Shown in pieces: positions 16,243 through 24,788 of a stretch of DNA of 38,579 nt. The notes beneath the pieces are model-generated. The model saw only the letters and a list, made by a program, of their open reading frames with translations, had not been told where the DNA came from and did not search any database. Position numbers and translations under genes: made by a program. Positions within the stretch are counted from its first letter, which is position 1; each line of letters starts with the position of its first letter. Source of the DNA: an uncultured Lachnospiraceae bacterium (GTDB lineage Bacteria; Bacillota; Clostridia; Lachnospirales; Lachnospiraceae); contig CAJTOL010000032.1 in NCBI GenBank assembly GCA_910577645.1, positions 1 to 38,579 on the forward strand. The letters are read 5' to 3'.

Positions 16243-17361
16243 TCAGCCAAAGATATTCAGGTTTTTCATTAAAAACTCTTCCCCCAGCTTTGCGCTGTCT
16301 TCCATCCGCTTTTCAACCTTACTCCAGTCAATATCCTCTCCTGCTTCTGTATTTCCGTTTTTTTCATACAATCTGCTTTCCAGACCAGAAAGCCGCAGAA
16401 TATTACTGATCCGTTCTCCCGCGGCGGTATGTGCAAATACCGTAAACTTCTTTTGGTAAATAATGCTGAATGCCGTCACATGAAAAGAATTGGTTATTAC
16501 ATAATCTGCCTTGTGAATAAGTCCTAAAAACTCCGAAGGCCCTGCCGTATAGACAAGTTCAAAGTCTTCGTCTAAAATATTTATACCGCTTTCAATTTCA
16601 ACAACCGGAAGCCCCCGGCTCTTTGACAGTTCTTTTGCATACTCAAACAGCTCATCATTTTTTTCCGTAATAAATACAACAATATATCCTTCTCTGTCCG
16701 GCAATCTTTCAATTTTCTCCCATTCTTTCCTCTTTAACAAAAATACCGGATCCGGAACCATTAAGACCTCTCCGGAATAAAGCTGTCTGATACAGGGAAT
16801 CGCCGCTTCCTCTCTGACAGAAACCGCATCCACATGCTTGATAAGCTTTGAAAACTCTTTTTCATATTCTGTTGGAAGAGATCTGCTTCCCAGACTGGCG
16901 GCATAAGAAATCACCTTTACTTTATTTCTGTTTGGGAACGCACCGAAATATGCTGCCCTTAATCCACATGTGATTTTTGGATTCCAGATTTGATCGCTTC
17001 CCACTATGTAATATTGATACGGCAGCCGCCTGAGCTGATAAGTGAAAAATATCTTTTTCTGTCCTTTTTCAACGAGATACCTTTTTCTGAACCGCCGCAT
17101 GCTGGCTCTTCGCACAAAAAAAGACCTGCCCTTCTTTAAATTACATGTCCAACCGAATAATCCCCATCCAAAAATTCGTAATACATTCCCTGAAGGCACA
17201 TAAGGAATCCACCAGTGCCTTCCTGTCATAAAAGGAGGTTCATATGGAATTATGTGGGCTTTCAAACCTTTCCTTGTCAAATACCGTTTCAGGCCATAGG
17301 CCTGCAGTATCCCGCCGTAGTTGTCTGCACAATGAAATGTTAAAATCCCTACCTCTCTCAT
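16243..17361 (-). CDS. Polysaccharide pyruvyl transferase family protein
   Basis: A 372-residue member of the CsaB/PS_pyruv_trans family, which adds pyruvate ketals from phosphoenolpyruvate to hexosamine or hexose residues. Seen here are GILTFHCADNYGGILQAYGL at the N-terminus, YYIVGSDQIWNP, ISYAASLGSR, a region with HVDAVSVRE, and ADYVITNSFHVTAFS, all typical of the family. It starts behind GGAGGAG, 26 bases after the DUF1919 gene. Together with the following Fe-S protein it suggests that one of the glycans made by this locus is acidic. Confidence 0.88.
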   Translation of the reverse strand: MREVGILTFHCADNYGGILQAYGLKRYLTRKGLKAHIIPYEPPFMTGRHWWIPYVPSGNVLRIFGWGLFGWTCNLKKGRSFFVRRASMRRFRKRYLVEKGQKKIFFTYQLRRLPYQYYIVGSDQIWNPKITCGLRAAYFGAFPNRNKVKVISYAASLGSRSLPTEYEKEFSKLIKHVDAVSVREEAAIPCIRQLYSGEVLMVPDPVFLLKRKEWEKIERLPDREGYIVVFITEKNDELFEYAKELSKSRGLPVVEIESGINILDEDFELVYTAGPSEFLGLIHKADYVITNSFHVTAFSIIYQKKFTVFAHTAAGERISNILRLSGLESRLYEKNGNTEAGEDIDWSKVEKRMEDSAKLGEEFLMKNLNIFG

Positions 17362-17387
17362 ACTCTCTCCTCCGGTTTAGCATCAGC

Positions 17388-18029
17388 TTAAGCCCTGTCC
17401 TTTTTCATCTTATTTAAAAAGGACACATAATCAAAATCATCTAAATACCGTCTTTTTAATGCCTGCTTTTTGAAATAGGTTATAACGCCTAATTCTTTCT
17501 GATCCTCAAATCCTTTTATATAACAGGCAGATGGAAATTCAGGATATTCTATACGGGTGAAAATCACTTTATTTTTAAATGGCAGCTGCTCAAATTTTTT
17601 GATGGTTTCATAGGTACAGCCATCCTTTTCCGAACCAATAATCATAATATTCTCCCAGTTGATCCTCTGCTTCCGCTCCTCCCACTTCCTTCTGCCCTCA
17701 TCAAAGCTGTGGTAGTGGATAAAATAAATTTTAATATCACCCAATAACCCTACCGGGCACGTGGCTTTTTCTTCTGACTCCACCGGTTCCTGTTCCATAT
17801 ACCATCTAAGGTTTCCTGCCATTTTCACAAAGTCATCCATCTCCATGCTCAGGTTTACGGTAGGGGTACGATATTTCATCCCCAAGTCATAATACATAAG
17901 AGCTCCGCTGCAATTTGAGCTTATAATTGTAACATCCTGATTCTTTAATCTCCATCGCTTCCTCTTTTTATAAACCAGCCATTCCAGTTCCCTTAACTTG
18001 TTGAATATGAAATTCAAGAGTTTTTTCAT
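17388..18029 (-). CDS. DUF1919 family exopolysaccharide-locus protein
   Basis: A 213-residue protein recognised by DVTIISSNCSGALMYYDLG near the N-terminus, PTVNLSMEMDDFVKMAGNL, and the terminal FINKLPF-like region (EQLPFKNKVIFT). The DUF1919 family is found in capsule and exopolysaccharide clusters and is suspected to modify sugars, but no activity is assigned. It overlaps the upstream membrane-protein gene by 4 bases (ATGA), so its translation is coupled. No membrane segment was seen. Confidence 0.82.
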   Translation of the reverse strand: MKKLLNFIFNKLRELEWLVYKKRKRWRLKNQDVTIISSNCSGALMYYDLGMKYRTPTVNLSMEMDDFVKMAGNLRWYMEQEPVESEEKATCPVGLLGDIKIYFIHYHSFDEGRRKWEERKQRINWENIMIIGSEKDGCTYETIKKFEQLPFKNKVIFTRIEYPEFPSACYIKGFEDQKELGVITYFKKQALKRRYLDDFDYVSFLNKMKKDRA

Positions 18030-20248
18030 CCTTCTGTCCTTTCCATTCCCAATTCATACAGCGGCTTTTCCCCTGATTGCCTGAAATAGTAGCAGACAAA
18101 GTCCTCATCCTCATAATAAACATTCAGCACGGACGGATTTCTCTTCGAAAATTCCTGGCACCAATTATATGCCTTCGATTCCAGGATAGTACGGTTTTCA
18201 AGCTTCAGATACATGGACCAGGCGTTTTCATATTCCGGCAATTCCTTATCCCCATCCACTTCTGAAACCTGTCCGGCAGCGATATCAGGAGCCTGGCTGG
18301 CGGCGCTGTCAGGATATCTTGAGGAATATCCGGCCCAAAACGGCTCTAAATATTTCTCCTTCCCCATCCATGAAGGCCCCTTAAAAAAGTGGGACTGGCT
18401 GTACAGAATAGGCCTTTTTTCTACATAAATAAATATATATTCTGACGGGAGCGTATAAGAGCCCTTATCGGAATTCTCCACAAAGGTCAGCAGCTCCTCA
18501 TGCCATCCGTATTGAATAACCTGGTAGAGTTCATCTGTCGGCGATACAATAGTATAACTGTGCTGCGGAAATGTATTGATTATAGATTCCGTTACCATTG
18601 CCGCCGCATTATAGCGTGACAGCTCATAATATAAAAATCCTCTGAAATTTCCGGTCTCCACTGTGATTCCATAGATTCCCAGGCATGACAGGAGCGTTAT
18701 AATCCGCACTCTTAAGTCACTGCAGAAATATAGCAGGCTGAATAATGCCGCATCCATCGGCATAACCATAACCGCAAGAAGCATCATATGCCCGGCGGCA
18801 AAAAAGCGTCCCTCCGGTATTATGTCCGGAAATCCCATCATAGGAGCAGCATATACCAGGATATACAGGACAGATACTATAATGGCATACGGGTATCTCC
18901 TGCACTTTTCCGCGAAATACTGCAAATAAGCTTTTCGCTTCATCATCCAGCAAAATACGGCAGCCAGCAAGGTGAAAAGAAGCATCCATCCGCCTCTTTC
19001 TTTTCCATATAATGCCCCGTATCCTTTCTCATAAATCCAGATTACCCGGTTTAAAAGCCCTGCAGTAATACTGATATCGTTGCGTTCAATATTTTGAAGC
19101 TCTCCGCTTTCTTCCTGACTGGAATCTATTTCTTCATTTTGTCCTCTCTGTTCTCTGCTTTGCTCCCCGCTCATAGTATCCACAGCCCAATGAATCGAAC
19201 TGCTAAGGGGAATCCCCCTGGCCAGTGCTCCGGCCATAGGTATTCCTGCAATCAGGCAGGAACTAAATGCCCATACTGCCAATGGGATAAAGTACCTTCT
19301 GCAAAATATCTTTTTCAATGCAATTACAATAACGGAAATACAGAAAATCAATCCCATTAATGCAGTGTGGAAATGGGTCATAATCCCAGTTGACAGAGAT
19401 ATCGCAAAAAGGAACAGATTTTCATCCCAGTAACGCTTTGTAGTATCAAAGCATTTTTCGTCAAAATAGTTCATCAGGTGAAGTCCGCACAGAAACACGG
19501 TATGAAGCCCAAATTCCAAAGGCAATGTTATTTGCAGGCGGAACATACTGTGTATCAGATCTGCATTGCACAAATCTAATATTAAAAATAATACCAGTAC
19601 AAAGATTGGCGTATATCGCCAGCAGAATATCTTTCTAAGCAGCAGGTAAGCCGCCGCAAAAAAGATTGACACATGAATTACCTGTAAAAACAGCAAAATG
19701 CTGTATACCCTGATGCCAAATAGAGTATGCATACAGTATATAAAGCAATGCATAGCCTGGGGATAAACGCCTCCCTCAAAGATCTTCCCTTCTATCAAGC
19801 CGTAAATCCACTGATGATGAACGTATAAGTCCCCATATCCGTAAGAATATATTTGAAACGCCCCATAGGAGAAATAAGCCATCCCATATATAATCACAGC
19901 TAAAAGGATTCCGTATTTCCAGAACAAATCATATAAATCCCGTTTTCTTACCCTTCTTTTTCTTTTCAGCCACTTGAAACAAGGGATTATCTCTTTTAAA
20001 AATGCCCATATAAAGCTTCCGTAAAATATCAGGCGGATAATCCACTGATTTAATCCATGAAAAAGTCCCAAAGTAAGAACGGTTGTATTGATAATGACAA
20101 TTGGCACTGTGACGCAGAAGCTAAACCGGTATGTTTTTGATTTTCCTCTCAAATGTCCTGCAAATACTACGGATGGCCAGAGGAACATTAAGAACAGGTA
20201 TCCCCAAAATACCTTTCCGTATTCTGATATCCAATACCACGTATCCAT
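18026..20248 (-). CDS. Large polytopic membrane protein, paralog B (glycan assembly, family not recognised)
   Basis: A 740-residue paralog of the 6898-9060 product, sharing its start, the membrane core with a YP.AMHCFIYCM motif, and the C-terminal signature NPSVLNVYYEDEDFVCYYF. About 12 hydrophobic segments are followed by a soluble domain. Relative to paralog A it has an insert after HFFKGPSWMG rich in Ala, Ser and Asp (SSRYPDSAASQAPD...). The start is preceded by GGAAAGGGA. GT-C-like glycosyltransferase or polymerase is the best guess from layout and neighbours, but no catalytic residue could be named. Confidence 0.8.
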   Translation of the reverse strand: MDTWYWISEYGKVFWGYLFLMFLWPSVVFAGHLRGKSKTYRFSFCVTVPIVIINTTVLTLGLFHGLNQWIIRLIFYGSFIWAFLKEIIPCFKWLKRKRRVRKRDLYDLFWKYGILLAVIIYGMAYFSYGAFQIYSYGYGDLYVHHQWIYGLIEGKIFEGGVYPQAMHCFIYCMHTLFGIRVYSILLFLQVIHVSIFFAAAYLLLRKIFCWRYTPIFVLVLFLILDLCNADLIHSMFRLQITLPLEFGLHTVFLCGLHLMNYFDEKCFDTTKRYWDENLFLFAISLSTGIMTHFHTALMGLIFCISVIVIALKKIFCRRYFIPLAVWAFSSCLIAGIPMAGALARGIPLSSSIHWAVDTMSGEQSREQRGQNEEIDSSQEESGELQNIERNDISITAGLLNRVIWIYEKGYGALYGKERGGWMLLFTLLAAVFCWMMKRKAYLQYFAEKCRRYPYAIIVSVLYILVYAAPMMGFPDIIPEGRFFAAGHMMLLAVMVMPMDAALFSLLYFCSDLRVRIITLLSCLGIYGITVETGNFRGFLYYELSRYNAAAMVTESIINTFPQHSYTIVSPTDELYQVIQYGWHEELLTFVENSDKGSYTLPSEYIFIYVEKRPILYSQSHFFKGPSWMGKEKYLEPFWAGYSSRYPDSAASQAPDIAAGQVSEVDGDKELPEYENAWSMYLKLENRTILESKAYNWCQEFSKRNPSVLNVYYEDEDFVCYYFRQSGEKPLYELGMERTEG

Positions 20249-20289
20249 ATATTTTCCCTTTCCATCCTGTTGTTCTATTTTGCTTTGGC

Positions 20290-21786
20290 CTATTGGCTTA
20301 ATTCAATAGAGCCTAGATAGTAGCCATATCTCTCCTCGTTCTGCTGGTTAGCCAGTCTGATATGGGTTCCACTGGCCGAATCTACCATGACAAAGTAGAT
20401 TCCATACCTTCCTTCCGAAAGCTTTGCCAGAGAAAGCTCTTTCCGGAGAGAAAGCACAGTTTCTGCCTCATCTCCTCCTGCCAGCCGGCACAGCTGTCCC
20501 TCTACAGAGTAGGCCAGGGGTTCCTCTTCTGTCCCCTCTTTATAGAGAAACAGCTCCATTTGGGGATTTCTGTAAATAGGCGCGAATCCCACATTTCGCA
20601 TTTTGATGTTCACAGAAAGCATGGAACCTCTTCTCTTATAGGTTAACTGGACCGAATCAATCAGAAAGCGGTATCCCAGATGGCGTTCTACATAAGTATA
20701 GCCGTCCATGCCGTTAAAGCATCCATCCTCTTCCACCAGGGTATCGGCCCATTTCTTCAAAACTGACGCATCATGCCATTTGTTCAGATAGGTGACATGC
20801 ATGGCTTTCAGATCTCTCAGTGCGTTTGGCAAATCATTATAGGGGTTATCCACTATGGTCTCTCCCCCATTAGGCACCAGGCGGCACAGCTCCTTTTGAA
20901 AAGCCAGCTCGTCTTCCCTGATCCACTTCTCTGTCCACCCGGAATCTGCCGCACTCCTGTTTCCATAAGTCCCATAATCGCTTTCGCTTCCCAACATACC
21001 GTCATTAAACAGTCCCAGACGTCCCCAAAGCGGACTGATATGGGAATATCCTTCCATGCCAAGTTCCTCCGGCCTGCAGGGTAATATTCCTTCCGGCGTC
21101 TGATCTGCCGGTATCAGGCTGCGCCACTGGGCCGGTGTGCGAACTCCCAGATAGGTAGATTTATCTGTCACCTGTGCCAGCTTTCCGGCCAGTATCCTCC
21201 AATTTTCCTCTGTGTCATGCCTGCTTCCGTTCATCTCCCCCCAATTACCTGTAAAAACTCCCTGAACAATGAAAATCTGTTTATGGTGCTTTTTCAGCGT
21301 ATCCTCCAGCTGTTCCATATGCTTTAGAATGATTTCCAGGCTCTCAGGCTCACTCTCTTTTACCTTTCCCTTCCGATCATATACAAAGCGGATAATCAGC
21401 TGTTTCTCATAGGTTTCCAATATGGTAAGCAGTTCTTCTATATTGTCCAGTCCCTTCTGGCTAATCTCCCCTTTTTGGTAGGATTGCAGATTGATCTGGA
21501 TAAACATCAGGCTGATATCCGAAATCTCCGGATACCATTCTTCGATAAATTCCCTGTAATCCATTCCCTCATCCGTGATCAAGAACTCATATAACTGGTA
21601 AAATCCTCTGTTGGGATTATTCAATTTACGATCGGATTCTGTAAAGGTCTCCTCCCTGGTGACTCCATTCAACCCTTTGGATCCAAATGGGATTAGTTCC
21701 TCTAATTTTTCTGTTTTCAGGCTGCATCCTCCTAATAATACTGCACAAACCAGAGCCGCCATGATGTTTCTCCCTGCTTTCTGCAT
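20290..21786 (-). CDS. DUF4832 lipoprotein of the Pel locus
   Basis: A 498-residue surface lipoprotein. The chosen start gives a classic type II signal peptide, MQKAGRNIMAALVCAVLLGGC, with the lipobox cysteine at residue 21; AGGA lies 5 nt before this ATG and 10 bases separate it from the pelG stop. A longer frame into pelG exists but would bury the signal peptide. The body starts with NNPNRGFYQLYEF and contains FIQINLQSY, IIRFVYD, QGVFTGNWGEM and HVTYLNKWHD, typical of the DUF4832 TIM-barrel-like group, followed by a beta-rich C-terminal domain. It sits last in the pel gene set, where a glycoside hydrolase-like function (a stand-in for the PelA hydrolase domain) is a reasonable inference. 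Confidence 0.85.
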   Translation of the reverse strand: MQKAGRNIMAALVCAVLLGGCSLKTEKLEELIPFGSKGLNGVTREETFTESDRKLNNPNRGFYQLYEFLITDEGMDYREFIEEWYPEISDISLMFIQINLQSYQKGEISQKGLDNIEELLTILETYEKQLIIRFVYDRKGKVKESEPESLEIILKHMEQLEDTLKKHHKQIFIVQGVFTGNWGEMNGSRHDTEENWRILAGKLAQVTDKSTYLGVRTPAQWRSLIPADQTPEGILPCRPEELGMEGYSHISPLWGRLGLFNDGMLGSESDYGTYGNRSAADSGWTEKWIREDELAFQKELCRLVPNGGETIVDNPYNDLPNALRDLKAMHVTYLNKWHDASVLKKWADTLVEEDGCFNGMDGYTYVERHLGYRFLIDSVQLTYKRRGSMLSVNIKMRNVGFAPIYRNPQMELFLYKEGTEEEPLAYSVEGQLCRLAGGDEAETVLSLRKELSLAKLSEGRYGIYFVMVDSASGTHIRLANQQNEERYGYYLGSIELSQ

Positions 21787-21796
21787 ATTTATCCTG

Positions 21797-23251
21797 TTAC
21801 TCAATTTTCGGACAATCCCTCCTATATACAAGGCCAGAAGGTTTGGGGCCAATCCCCCGTTTTAAAATCCGGCCGTTGCAGAACACATGAGTATCCAGAT
21901 TTTTCTCTATCCAGCGAAGTCTTGCATAGGCAACGCTCCAGCCTACAAGGCTTCCAATCACCAATCCGATCCCGTACCAGATCTCTGTCAGACTCATGGC
22001 AAAGATACTTCCAATCAGCGTTGCGGCAAAAAAGCTTACGGCTGTCATAACAGCGCCTGTCAGGTCATTAAAATAGTACATAAACAAAATCGCCGCATAC
22101 ATTAGAAACAGGATAAAATATCCCGCTGCCAGGCAAGGATAAATTCTTAAAACCGAACCCCCAAATCCAAGTCCGGGCAGGAACACCACACAGAACAGGT
22201 ATATCACAACAGAAATAATAAATTGTATCCGTACCAGATTCATCAGCTCAGTGGACAGTTGTCTGAACATCCGGTTCCTGGCATTTTCAATATCCGCCTT
22301 TTTTCCTCCAATAACCGCCTCCGAGTAATTTCTGTATTTCTCATAAAAATGCATCTCAATATTTGTGATAAAAATAATGGTAGCGGATATGTTGGTAAAC
22401 ATGGCAATACAGGAAGCCATGTCATAAGGCTGGTTATAAATAAAGCTGTCGGCAATGATAGCTCTTTCCTCATGAGTCCAAAACACGAAATTGTGAATAT
22501 AAAGACCAAAAATGTAGAAAAAGTTGGTGACCACCAGTTTCCACCACTTCTTAAAATACCCCAGTACCGGCTTATACCGGTTGCTGTTTTTCACAAAATA
22601 TCGTTTTACAGCAGCAAATTCCATGGCAGCTATCAAAAAGAACCCCACTGTAAGAGACAAAAGCATGCTCCGCGTAAGTTCCCATCCCTGCCGGACATTG
22701 AGAAACAGGCACAGAAGGAATGCCGCAGCCATCCCTACGAGGAAAAGCAGTGAAGTCCTTTCATAGTCCTTACAAACAGAAAGGTATACCAGGGAATAGA
22801 ATACCAACACCATGGAAATATAGGAGCAGAAGCCGCAAAACACGTAAAAAACTTCCACTCTGCCTGCAAAGTGCTCCCACAGGCAAAAAGGAATCCCCAG
22901 AAGGCAGCTAAAGGCTATATTCATGGCCAGTCCCAAATAGAAGCAGGGCAGAATATCCTGGAATCGCTCTTCATAGATGGCATCCTGTGTATATTTAAAC
23001 AATACGGCATTAAAAGGGGCCACTGTCAGCAAACCAAAGACAAATGTATACAGGATCGTACAGGAGAACAATTCTCTTGTCAGATAATCTACCTCATTGA
23101 ATCCCAGAACTACCCCCATAAGGAGGATGGTCCCTATCACCAGAAGCACCGGGGCTATGGTAATAATAATACTGTAAGTAAAACCTATCAGATCCGCTGC
23201 AATGGATCTTTTTTCAAAAATACGGTTTAGCTTAACTCCTACTCCTGCCAT
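21797..23251 (-). CDS. pelG: PelG-like polysaccharide export membrane protein
   Basis: A 484-residue protein with about 12 membrane spans. It belongs to the PelG family, distant relatives of MOP flippases that, with PelD, PelE and PelF, form the Pel synthase/export complex in the cytoplasmic membrane. Recognisable features are FEKRSIAADLIGFTYSIIITIAPVLLV at the N-terminus (positions 13-39), EVDYLTRELFSCTILYTF, and the central WWKLVVTNFFYIFGLYIHNF followed by FWTHEE. It begins 4 bases after pelF with GGAGGGA upstream. The following lipoprotein gene is only 10 bases away. Confidence 0.93.
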   Translation of the reverse strand: MAGVGVKLNRIFEKRSIAADLIGFTYSIIITIAPVLLVIGTILLMGVVLGFNEVDYLTRELFSCTILYTFVFGLLTVAPFNAVLFKYTQDAIYEERFQDILPCFYLGLAMNIAFSCLLGIPFCLWEHFAGRVEVFYVFCGFCSYISMVLVFYSLVYLSVCKDYERTSLLFLVGMAAAFLLCLFLNVRQGWELTRSMLLSLTVGFFLIAAMEFAAVKRYFVKNSNRYKPVLGYFKKWWKLVVTNFFYIFGLYIHNFVFWTHEERAIIADSFIYNQPYDMASCIAMFTNISATIIFITNIEMHFYEKYRNYSEAVIGGKKADIENARNRMFRQLSTELMNLVRIQFIISVVIYLFCVVFLPGLGFGGSVLRIYPCLAAGYFILFLMYAAILFMYYFNDLTGAVMTAVSFFAATLIGSIFAMSLTEIWYGIGLVIGSLVGWSVAYARLRWIEKNLDTHVFCNGRILKRGIGPKPSGLVYRRDCPKIE

Positions 23252-23255
23252 TATT

Positions 23256-24716
23256 CTATCCCTCCCTGCTGCCTGCAGCTTTTGATTCCTCTTCCCATTT
23301 TAATTCCATACTTTCTGCAAAGTCCTGATATATCTTTTTGTACTCATCCTGCATGTATTGGAACTGGTACCCGGTTTTCACTCTCTTATAGCCATTTTCC
23401 CCCATCTGAAGACGCAGCTGTGTATTGTGTGCTAATGATACTATGGCCTGCTGGATCTCCTGGACATTCATAATGCGTGTAACAATCCCGGCTACTCCAA
23501 AGTCATCCTTTTCCCCAAGGATCAATCCCCGGCAGTTGCCTACATCTGTGGCAATAACCGGCTTTTTAGCCGCAAAGCTTTCCAGAATCGTAAGAGGCTG
23601 CCCCTCGCTGATGCTTGTTAAAAGAGTCATATCCATTCTGCCATAGTACTCCCTGGCTGCAATCTTCCCGGTAAATACCACATCCGAAACTCCCATAATC
23701 CGCACCAGTTCAAAACAGCTCTTTGCGTATTCTTCATCTTCCTCCCAGGAGCCCATAATCCACAGCTTCAGAGAAGGTTCTTTCTCTTTTGCAAAGCCAA
23801 ATGCCTGTATCATGGTCATAATGTCTTTTATGGGGGTCACCCTCAGCATGGCTCCTATGTTGATCTTTCCCTGATCTTCCTCAAGCTTTCCCGGAATGTC
23901 CTGAAATTCTTCTATCCGGATTCCATTGGATACCACCCTTGTTTTCTCCGGCGGACATCCTACTTCTATCTGCAGTTCCCTGGCCTGTTGATAAAGGCTG
24001 GTCACCAGATCTGCCCTGGCGTATGCAAGGCTGGACATCTTTCTGAACTGCTCTATCCAGATAGTTTTATAGATACCCTGAACCCATTTGGCTGTAAGCA
24101 GTTCTTCCTCCCGCTCTCTGGTGTAGATGCCGTGCTCTGATATTACCAGGCGTCCCCCATGAATATGCTTGGCCATGCTTCCCAACACCCCCGCATATCC
24201 GGTGCATACACAATGGTACACATCTGCTTTGGGTATTTTCATTTTCATTGTGGTAAACAAGGTCAGATAAATGGAACGCATCATCCATAAAAAATCTGAA
24301 AATGCCAGTTGGCTGTAATTCAGCTTATAGAATTCTGTAACTCCATGAAAGAAATCTTCTCCCATAAGCATATCGTTCATAGATATCTCTTTTTTCTGGA
24401 AAAAATCAAAGAGTATCTCCCACTGTGTATCTTGTCCTAAGAGAAGCTTTCTCAACGCGTCATATTCTTTTCGGTTCATGCGGCTTTTTCGCTGTCTTTC
24501 CCTCTCCCAATCCACATCGTCAAGGTACAGTTCATGAACCTCCGTCACATTGTCCGGCAGATCGTAAACATATTTTCCTCTCAGAGAACGGTTTGCCACG
24601 ATAGCCAGGATCACAAATTCCTGATTTGGAAAGGACTTTATAAGACTGTGTGTCCAGCTGGACACACCTCCCACCACATAGGGATAGCATCCCTCTGCTA
24701 TTATGCATATTCTCAT
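23256..24716 (-). CDS. pelF: PelF-like GT4 glycosyltransferase (Pel polymerase)
   Basis: PelF is the cytosolic GT4 transferase that polymerises Pel from UDP-N-acetylhexosamines while docked on PelD/PelE/PelG. The 486-residue protein starts with RICIIAEGCYPYVVGGVSSW, the signature of the family. It has ISEHGIYTREREEE (192-205), VVSNGI, LRVTPIKDI and the EX7E pair Glu371-Glu379 (EGQPLTILE), and ends with a helix rich in charged residues. GGGAAGAG precedes the start. A 72-bp gap separates it from the DUF2194 gene upstream. Confidence 0.95.
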   Translation of the reverse strand: MRICIIAEGCYPYVVGGVSSWTHSLIKSFPNQEFVILAIVANRSLRGKYVYDLPDNVTEVHELYLDDVDWERERQRKSRMNRKEYDALRKLLLGQDTQWEILFDFFQKKEISMNDMLMGEDFFHGVTEFYKLNYSQLAFSDFLWMMRSIYLTLFTTMKMKIPKADVYHCVCTGYAGVLGSMAKHIHGGRLVISEHGIYTREREEELLTAKWVQGIYKTIWIEQFRKMSSLAYARADLVTSLYQQARELQIEVGCPPEKTRVVSNGIRIEEFQDIPGKLEEDQGKINIGAMLRVTPIKDIMTMIQAFGFAKEKEPSLKLWIMGSWEEDEEYAKSCFELVRIMGVSDVVFTGKIAAREYYGRMDMTLLTSISEGQPLTILESFAAKKPVIATDVGNCRGLILGEKDDFGVAGIVTRIMNVQEIQQAIVSLAHNTQLRLQMGENGYKRVKTGYQFQYMQDEYKKIYQDFAESMELKWEEESKAAGSREG

Positions 24717-24788
24717 GATATTCTCTTCCCTTTTCTTTCTGTTCCGTCACAGTTCTCTTTGCCCCACAGAGAGCCGGATCCCACTTCT

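Noticed and set aside
21787..21852. Upstream start of the DUF4832 gene inside pelG
   Set aside because: It would add 22 residues before a perfect lipoprotein signal peptide and has no advantage in ribosome site.
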